NCBI GenBank assembly: GCA_964575715.1
Contig: CAZNSG010000373.1
Coordinates: 1-26,639 of the forward strand
Source of the DNA: PNAI01 sp964575715
Lineage (GTDB): Bacteria; Pseudomonadota; Alphaproteobacteria; Rhizobiales; Xanthobacteraceae
DNA length: 26,639 nt
Direction of reading: 5' to 3'
The position numbers and the translations under genes are program-made. Below are positions 22,179 to 26,639 of this stretch, in pieces (within the stretch, counting starts at the first letter, position 1; every line of letters begins with the position of its first letter). The notes beneath the pieces were generated by a model. The model was not told the origin of the DNA, did no database searches, and worked only from the letters and a program-made list of their open reading frames with translations.

Positions 22179-24290
22179 ATGCCCGCCCGCGCGCCGGCAA
22201 AGATCGCGGTTTCCGAGCTGACCGCAAAGCAGGCCAAGTCCGAGCATGCGCGGCTCGCGGCCGAAATCGCAACACACGACCAGCGCTACTACCAGCAGGA
22301 CGCGCCGACTATTTCAGACGCCGAATACGACGTGCTGCGGCAACGCTACGAGGCAATCGAGGCGCGGTTTCCGGATTTGCGCACTTTGGAAAGCCTGTCG
22401 ATGCGGGTCGGCGCCGCGCCCTCGCGCGGATTCGCCAAGGTGCGGCATGCGCTGCCGATGCTCTCGCTCGACAATGCGTTTGGCGACGAGGATGTCACTG
22501 ATTTTGTCGCGCGCATCCGCCGCTTTCTCAATCTCAAAGAAAACGAGCCGACCGTCTTCACGGCCGAGCCGAAGATCGACGGGCTCTCGCTGTCGCTGCG
22601 CTACGAGGGCGGGCGGCTGGTCACGGCTGCGACGCGCGGGGATGGCGCCGAAGGCGAGGATGTCACAGCCAATGTGCTGACGCTTAAGGACGTGCCAGCG
22701 CAACTCAAGGGCAGGGGGCTGCCGGAAATCTGCGAGGTACGCGGCGAGGTCTACATGAGCAAGGCCGATTTTATGGCGCTCAACAAACGCCAGCAAGCGG
22801 CGGGCGGTGATGTGTTCGCAAATCCGCGCAACTCGGCCGCTGGATCGTTGCGGCAGAAGGACCCAGGCGTTACAGCCTCGCGCCCGCTGCACTTCTTTGC
22901 CTACGGTTGGGGCCAGATGAGCGCGATGCCGGCGGAGACCCACTCGGGCATGCTCAAGTGGATTGCCGCTTGCGGGTTTCGCACCAACCCGCTGACAAAA
23001 ATCTGCCGTTCGGTCGAGGATTTGCTGGCCTATCACCGCGAGATCGAGACCCAGCGCGCCAGGCTCGACTATGACATCGACGGTGTGGTCTACAAGGCGG
23101 AGCGGCTCGACTGGCAGGTACGGCTCGGATTTGTCTCGCGCAGCCCGCGCTGGGCGATCGCGCACAAGTTCGCGGCCGAGCAGGCGACCACCATCGTGCG
23201 CGACATCGAAATCCAGGTCGGGCGCACCGGCGCGCTCACGCCGGTCGCCAAGCTCGAGCCCGTGACGGTTGGCGGCGTGGTGGTGCAGAACGCCACGCTG
23301 CACAACGAGGACGAAATCAAACGCCTCGACGTGCGCATCGGCGACACGGTGATCATCCAGCGCGCGGGCGACGTAATCCCGCAGGTGGTCGGCGTGGTGG
23401 CCGAGAAGCGGCCGGGTGGCGCCATGGCGTATCATTTTCCGAAAAAATGCCCGTGCAATCTAAAGACCGACGTGGTGCGCGAGGCCACCGCGACGGGTGA
23501 GGAGGGGGCGATTGCGCGCTGCTCCGGCGAATTTGCCTGTCCCTATCAGAAAATCGAGCACCTCAAGCATTTCGTGTCGCGTCGCGCCTTCGATATCGAC
23601 GGGCTGGGCGAGAAGCAGATCGAGCTATTTTATGAAAATGGCTGGGTCACGGAACCCGCCGATATTTTCACGCTGGAAGAGCGCAATATGAAAATAAAAT
23701 TGGCGGAGCAGGAGGGCTTTGGCGAAACCTCCGTACGCAATCTGTTTGCCGCTATCAGCGCGCGGCGGGAGGTCGCGCTTGAGCGGTTCATCTATGCGCT
23801 CGGCATCCGCCACATCGGCGACACCACCGCGCTTGCGCTCGCGCGCGGGTATGGCAGCTGGAAATCGTTGCACGACGCCTGCCTGAAGGTCGCGAAATAT
23901 GACGAGGAAACGCGCCAGGAGATGGATGCGCTCGATCAGATCGGCGAGACGGTGATCGACAGCCTCGCCGCGTATTTCCGCGAGCGGCACAATCTCGGCA
24001 TCGTCGAGCGCTTGACCCGCCAAGTGCGCGTGCGCGCTGCGGAGAGGCCGGCCGATTCGCCGGTCGCCGGCAAGACCGTGGTGTTCACCGGCGCTCTGGA
24101 AAAAATGACGCGCGACGAGGCCAAGGCCATGGCCGAGCGGCTCGGTGCCAAGGTCGCGGGCTCGGTTTCGAAAAAGACCGACTATGTGGTGGCCGGTCCG
24201 GGCGCGGGCTCCAAGCTTGCAGAGGCCAAGAAGCTTGGTGTCGCGGTGCTGAGCGAGGACGAATGGTTCAAGCTGGTGGGTGGGAAGTAA
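22179..24290 (+). CDS. ligA: NAD-dependent DNA ligase LigA
   Basis: Seals nicks in replication and repair using NAD. The 703-residue length is normal. Domain order is Ia with YYQQDAPTISDAEYD near 37-51, adenylation domain with the catalytic lysine K132 in EPKIDG, OB fold, a zinc-binding segment with Cys424, Cys426, Cys448 and Cys454, helix-hairpin-helix repeats (IRHIGDTTALALARGYGSW), and a C-terminal BRCT domain from about 625 (AGKTVVFTGALEKM). The first cysteine pair is C-x-C, not the common C-x-x-C. The ATG at 22179 is four bases after recN, so the genes are probably co-transcribed. The stop codon abuts a repeat element. Confidence 0.96.
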   Translation: MPARAPAKIAVSELTAKQAKSEHARLAAEIATHDQRYYQQDAPTISDAEYDVLRQRYEAIEARFPDLRTLESLSMRVGAAPSRGFAKVRHALPMLSLDNAFGDEDVTDFVARIRRFLNLKENEPTVFTAEPKIDGLSLSLRYEGGRLVTAATRGDGAEGEDVTANVLTLKDVPAQLKGRGLPEICEVRGEVYMSKADFMALNKRQQAAGGDVFANPRNSAAGSLRQKDPGVTASRPLHFFAYGWGQMSAMPAETHSGMLKWIAACGFRTNPLTKICRSVEDLLAYHREIETQRARLDYDIDGVVYKAERLDWQVRLGFVSRSPRWAIAHKFAAEQATTIVRDIEIQVGRTGALTPVAKLEPVTVGGVVVQNATLHNEDEIKRLDVRIGDTVIIQRAGDVIPQVVGVVAEKRPGGAMAYHFPKKCPCNLKTDVVREATATGEEGAIARCSGEFACPYQKIEHLKHFVSRRAFDIDGLGEKQIELFYENGWVTEPADIFTLEERNMKIKLAEQEGFGETSVRNLFAAISARREVALERFIYALGIRHIGDTTALALARGYGSWKSLHDACLKVAKYDEETRQEMDALDQIGETVIDSLAAYFRERHNLGIVERLTRQVRVRAAERPADSPVAGKTVVFTGALEKMTRDEAKAMAERLGAKVAGSVSKKTDYVVAGPGAGSKLAEAKKLGVAVLSEDEWFKLVGGK

Positions 24291-24512
24291 TACCAATGGC
24301 GATAGATCCGTACTCATACCTCATCCTGAGGAGCGCACGAAGTGCGCGTCTCGAAGGATGGCCCAGGTCGGAGCGTGCAGCCATCCTTCGAGACGGACGC
24401 ACGCAAGTCGGCTATAGCCGACTTGCGCACTTAGTATGCCGATGTCGGGTAAACCCGACATCGGTGCGTCCTCCTCAGGATGAGGCGAGTCAGACATTGG
24501 CGCTGTTGGTAT
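24290..24512. repeat. Composite inverted-repeat element between ligA and pepP
   Basis: Nested inverted pairs: ATACCAA at 24290-24296 with TTGGTAT at 24506-24512; a 14-base perfect pair starting CCTCATCC at 24319-24332 with 24472-24485; and a 14-base hairpin, 24348-24361 with 24381-24394. Small hairpin GCGCAC-GAA-GTGCGC is at 24333-24347. It fills the gap between two converging genes and its first base is the last base of the ligA stop. The 'CCTCATCCTGAGGAGC' and 'TCGAAGGATGG' parts are, from memory, common Bradyrhizobium-group repeats. Confidence 0.85.
24402..24464 (+). repeat. Paired-palindrome unit, copy 4
   Basis: A perfect 26-base palindrome at 24402-24427 (left arm CGCAAGTCGGCTA) and another at 24439-24464 (left arm CCGATGTCGGGT, loop AA) are separated by the 11-base spacer CACTTAGTATG. 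The pair lies between GGACGCA (24395-24401) and TGCGTCC (24465-24471), the innermost arms of the larger element, so it occupies the exact centre of that inverted repeat. Confidence 0.87.
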
Positions 24513-24521
24513 AAGTGCGCA

Positions 24522-26354
24522 TCACGCGCGGCCAAGCGGCCGCGTCGCCTGTTCGAGCCAATGCCTGGTGGCGGCATCGACCAGCGGTGTAAGCGTTTCG
24601 GCCACCTTGGCGTGATAGTTATCGAGCCACGAAACCTCCTCGGCGTTGAGCAGCGCTGGCTCGATCAAGCGGTGCTCGATCGGCGCGAGCGTGAGCGTCT
24701 CGAAGGCATTGAGCGGTTTCTCAGCCCCGATTGCAGCGGGTGCTTCCACCACCAGCAGCAGGTTCTCGATGCGGATGCCATAGGCGCCGGTCTTGTAATA
24801 GCCGGGTTCGTTGGAAAGGATCATGCCGCGCTTGAGCGCCACGCTACCGAGCTTGGAGATGCGCGCCGGGCCCTCATGCACCGATAGATAGCTTCCCACG
24901 CCGTGGCCGGTGCCGTGATCGAAGTCGAGGCCGGCGGCCCAGAGCGGCGCGCGCGCAAACGAGTCGAGCTGCGCGCCGGTGGTGCCGTCGGGAAAAACCG
25001 CGCGCGCAATCGCGATGTGGCCTTTGAGCACCAGCGTGAAACGCGTGCGCATTTCGACGCTCGGCTCGCCCACGGCGATGGTGCGGGTGATGTCGGTGGT
25101 GCCGTCTTGGTATTGCGCGCCAGAATCGATGAGGAACAATTCGCCGGTTGAGATTTTGCGGTTGCTCGCGCGCGTGACGCGATAGTGCACGATGGCGCCA
25201 TCGGGACCCGCGCCGGCGATGGTGGGGAATGAGATGTCCTTGAGCAGGCCGGTGTCGCGGCGGAAACTTTCCAGCGCCTCCACCGCGTCGATCTCGGTCA
25301 GCTTGCCGCCGGGCGCCGTGAGTTCGAACCAGGCGAGAAAGCGCGCCACCGCCGCGCCGTCGCGGCGAGGCGCCGCATGCGCGCCCGCGATCTCCACCGG
25401 GTTCTTGACCGCCTTCATCAGCGCAACCGGATCACTGCCGCGGCGGACAATGCCGCCGGCGGCGGCCACGATGCGGGAGATTGCGTCCGCGCCGGTGGCC
25501 TGGTCGAGCCGCACGGTGCGGTGCGCTTTGCCGAGCGCCGCAAGATCGCGAACAAAGTCATCGGGCTCATGTATTTCGGCGATATCCGCGAGCGCGTGGC
25601 GCACCGCGTTGCCAAGCTTGGCGCCATCGACATAGAGCGCGGGGCGCCCCTGTTGCGGGATGATGGCGAAGGCGAGCGGGAGCGGCGTGTGCGCCACATC
25701 GCTGCCGCGGATGTTGAAAGTCCAGGCGAGCGCGTGTGGATCGGAGACCACGAGCGCGTCGGCCTTGGCCTTGGCGATCTCGGCACAGATGCGCGCGAGC
25801 TTGGCGGCGGCGGACTCGCCTGAGAAGCGAACATCATGCAGCGTGATCGCGCCGCGCGGCGGCGGCGGTCGGTCGGGCCAGATCACATCGACCGGATTGG
25901 GCTCGGTGGGGATGAAAGACGCGCCCGCGGCGGCGCAGGCTTTGGCCAGCCGCTCGGCGCCCTCGACGGTGTGCAGCCACGGGTCGTAGCCGAGACGCGC
26001 ACCGGCCGGCAGGTTCGCTTCAAGCCACTTCGCTGGCGGCGTCTCGACTAGATGCGCGAGCGTGAAGATGCTGCCGTCCACCTGGTCGCGCGCCTGCAGC
26101 GTGTAGCGGCCATCGACGAACAGCGCCGCGCGGTCGGACAGAACCACGAGCGAGCCGGCCGAGCCGGTAAAGCCGGTGAGCCAGGCCAGGCGCTCCTCGG
26201 ACGGCGGCACGTATTCATTCTGATGGCGGTCGGCGCGCGGCAGGATGAAGCCGGAAAGTCCGCGCCGGGAGAGTTCCGCGCGCAAAGCTGCGACGCGTGG
26301 CCCGGTCGCCGCGCGCGCGGAGTCCTCGAACGACTGGAAGCGGGCCTCGAACAT
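24522..26354 (-). CDS. pepP: Aminopeptidase P family protein (Xaa-Pro aminopeptidase, M24B), long three-domain form
   Basis: Metallopeptidase that removes N-terminal residues preceding proline. At 610 residues it resembles the long XPNPEP1 type and not the roughly 440-residue E. coli PepP. Two creatinase-like N-terminal domains (FILPRADRHQNEYVPPSEER near 37-56; LTGFTGSAG near 59-67) precede the pita-bread catalytic domain. The five expected metal ligands are present: Asp410 and Asp421 (IDSG to DGTTDITRT), His484 (GTGHGVG), Glu516 (NEPGYY) and Glu530 (IRIEN). The C-terminal cap ends in WLEQATRPLGRA. ATG at 26354 gives the family start MFEARFQ. No good ribosome binding site is visible. It converges on ligA and diverges from the partial gene at 26577. 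Confidence 0.93.
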   Translation of the reverse strand: MFEARFQSFEDSARAATGPRVAALRAELSRRGLSGFILPRADRHQNEYVPPSEERLAWLTGFTGSAGSLVVLSDRAALFVDGRYTLQARDQVDGSIFTLAHLVETPPAKWLEANLPAGARLGYDPWLHTVEGAERLAKACAAAGASFIPTEPNPVDVIWPDRPPPPRGAITLHDVRFSGESAAAKLARICAEIAKAKADALVVSDPHALAWTFNIRGSDVAHTPLPLAFAIIPQQGRPALYVDGAKLGNAVRHALADIAEIHEPDDFVRDLAALGKAHRTVRLDQATGADAISRIVAAAGGIVRRGSDPVALMKAVKNPVEIAGAHAAPRRDGAAVARFLAWFELTAPGGKLTEIDAVEALESFRRDTGLLKDISFPTIAGAGPDGAIVHYRVTRASNRKISTGELFLIDSGAQYQDGTTDITRTIAVGEPSVEMRTRFTLVLKGHIAIARAVFPDGTTGAQLDSFARAPLWAAGLDFDHGTGHGVGSYLSVHEGPARISKLGSVALKRGMILSNEPGYYKTGAYGIRIENLLLVVEAPAAIGAEKPLNAFETLTLAPIEHRLIEPALLNAEEVSWLDNYHAKVAETLTPLVDAATRHWLEQATRPLGRA

Positions 26355-26576
26355 GGCGGCAATCTATGGGGCGCCCCTGCGAGCGGCAATGCAGAGCATT
26401 TGGGCCGGGCATGGGGCCGTAATGCCTGCAAAAATGGTTGAATCGGCGGACAATGCCGGGAGGGTATTGGACCCATGCATGACAGCAACTTCCAGAAAAT
26501 GCCGAATCGTCTATGCTGCGTCACAATAAGCGGAAGGGAGGTGCGCGGCTACTGCGGCTACTGAAGGAGAAATCCC
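26355..26576. other. Divergent intergenic region between pepP and the next gene
   Basis: It should contain promoters for both directions, but I cannot assign -35/-10 elements confidently. TATGCT at about 26513 is a possible -10 for the rightward gene. A 9-base direct repeat GCGGCTACT occurs twice in tandem at about 26545-26562. No supported gene lies within. A 29-codon frame starting at an ATG near 26477 has no recognisable product. Confidence 0.4.
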
Positions 26577-26639
26577 ATGGCCTTGCTTGCAAATAACCTG
26601 ACCCATTCGGTCGCGATCGTGCGCCGCAAGCTGTTGCAA
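26577..26639 (+). CDS. Start of an unidentified protein, cut by the window end
   Basis: ATG at 26577 with a strong ribosome binding site (AAGGAGA at 26564-26570) opens a frame of 21 codons that runs off the window. The visible peptide begins MALLANNLTHSVAIVRRK. I do not recognise it. It shows no signal peptide or clear motif in this short stretch. The strong initiation signal makes a real gene likely. Confidence 0.65.
   Translation, partial: MALLANNLTHSVAIVRRKLLQ

Noticed and set aside
1..26639. CRISPR arrays, tRNA or rRNA genes
   Set aside because: The repeats present are palindromic or head-to-tail without unique spacers, and I saw no cloverleaf or rRNA sequence.

Overview
The window is a high-GC chromosomal segment from an alphaproteobacterium, most likely a member of the Hyphomicrobiales close to the Nitrobacteraceae/Xanthobacteraceae (the Bradyrhizobium, Rhodopseudomonas and Pseudolabrys neighbourhood). 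The evidence is the gene order, the long FtsZ with an extended C-terminal linker, the recognisable alphaproteobacterial LpxC, LigA and MurB proteins, and the intergenic palindromic repeats typical of these genomes. No database search was run, so this placement rests on recognition.

Bases 1-17,414 are most of a division and cell wall (dcw) cluster on the + strand: murE, murF, mraY, murD, ftsW, murG, murC, murB, ddl, ftsQ, ftsA, ftsZ. Genes are tightly packed, with several 1- or 4-base stop/start overlaps. The products build UDP-MurNAc-pentapeptide in the cytoplasm (MurB, MurC, MurD, MurE, Ddl, MurF), load it onto lipid (MraY, MurG), and polymerise it at the division site (FtsW with FtsQ, FtsA, FtsZ). 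Two insertions break the standard order. A ParE-type toxin with its antitoxin lies between murC and murB. A flavin-dependent aromatic-ring monooxygenase lies between murB and ddl and overlaps the ddl start.

Bases 17,415-17,955 are a long non-coding gap holding a terminator-like hairpin, a CtrA-box-like sequence and possible folded RNA ahead of lpxC. Then follow lpxC (lipid A), bamD (outer-membrane assembly lipoprotein), recN and ligA (DNA repair and replication), all on the + strand. A long aminopeptidase P gene on the - strand converges on ligA. A new + strand gene begins at 26,577 and is cut by the window end.

The most unusual material is between the genes. Four gaps (after mraY, lpxC, bamD and ligA) each hold a 62-65 base unit made of two adjacent 26-base palindromes, sitting inside larger inverted repeats that differ from locus to locus. 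The eight palindromes differ in sequence but share fixed positions in their arms. A different large inverted repeat lies between ftsW and murG and appears to have been captured as the N-terminal coding sequence of murG. I see no CRISPR array, rRNA, tRNA, prophage or complete transposon.
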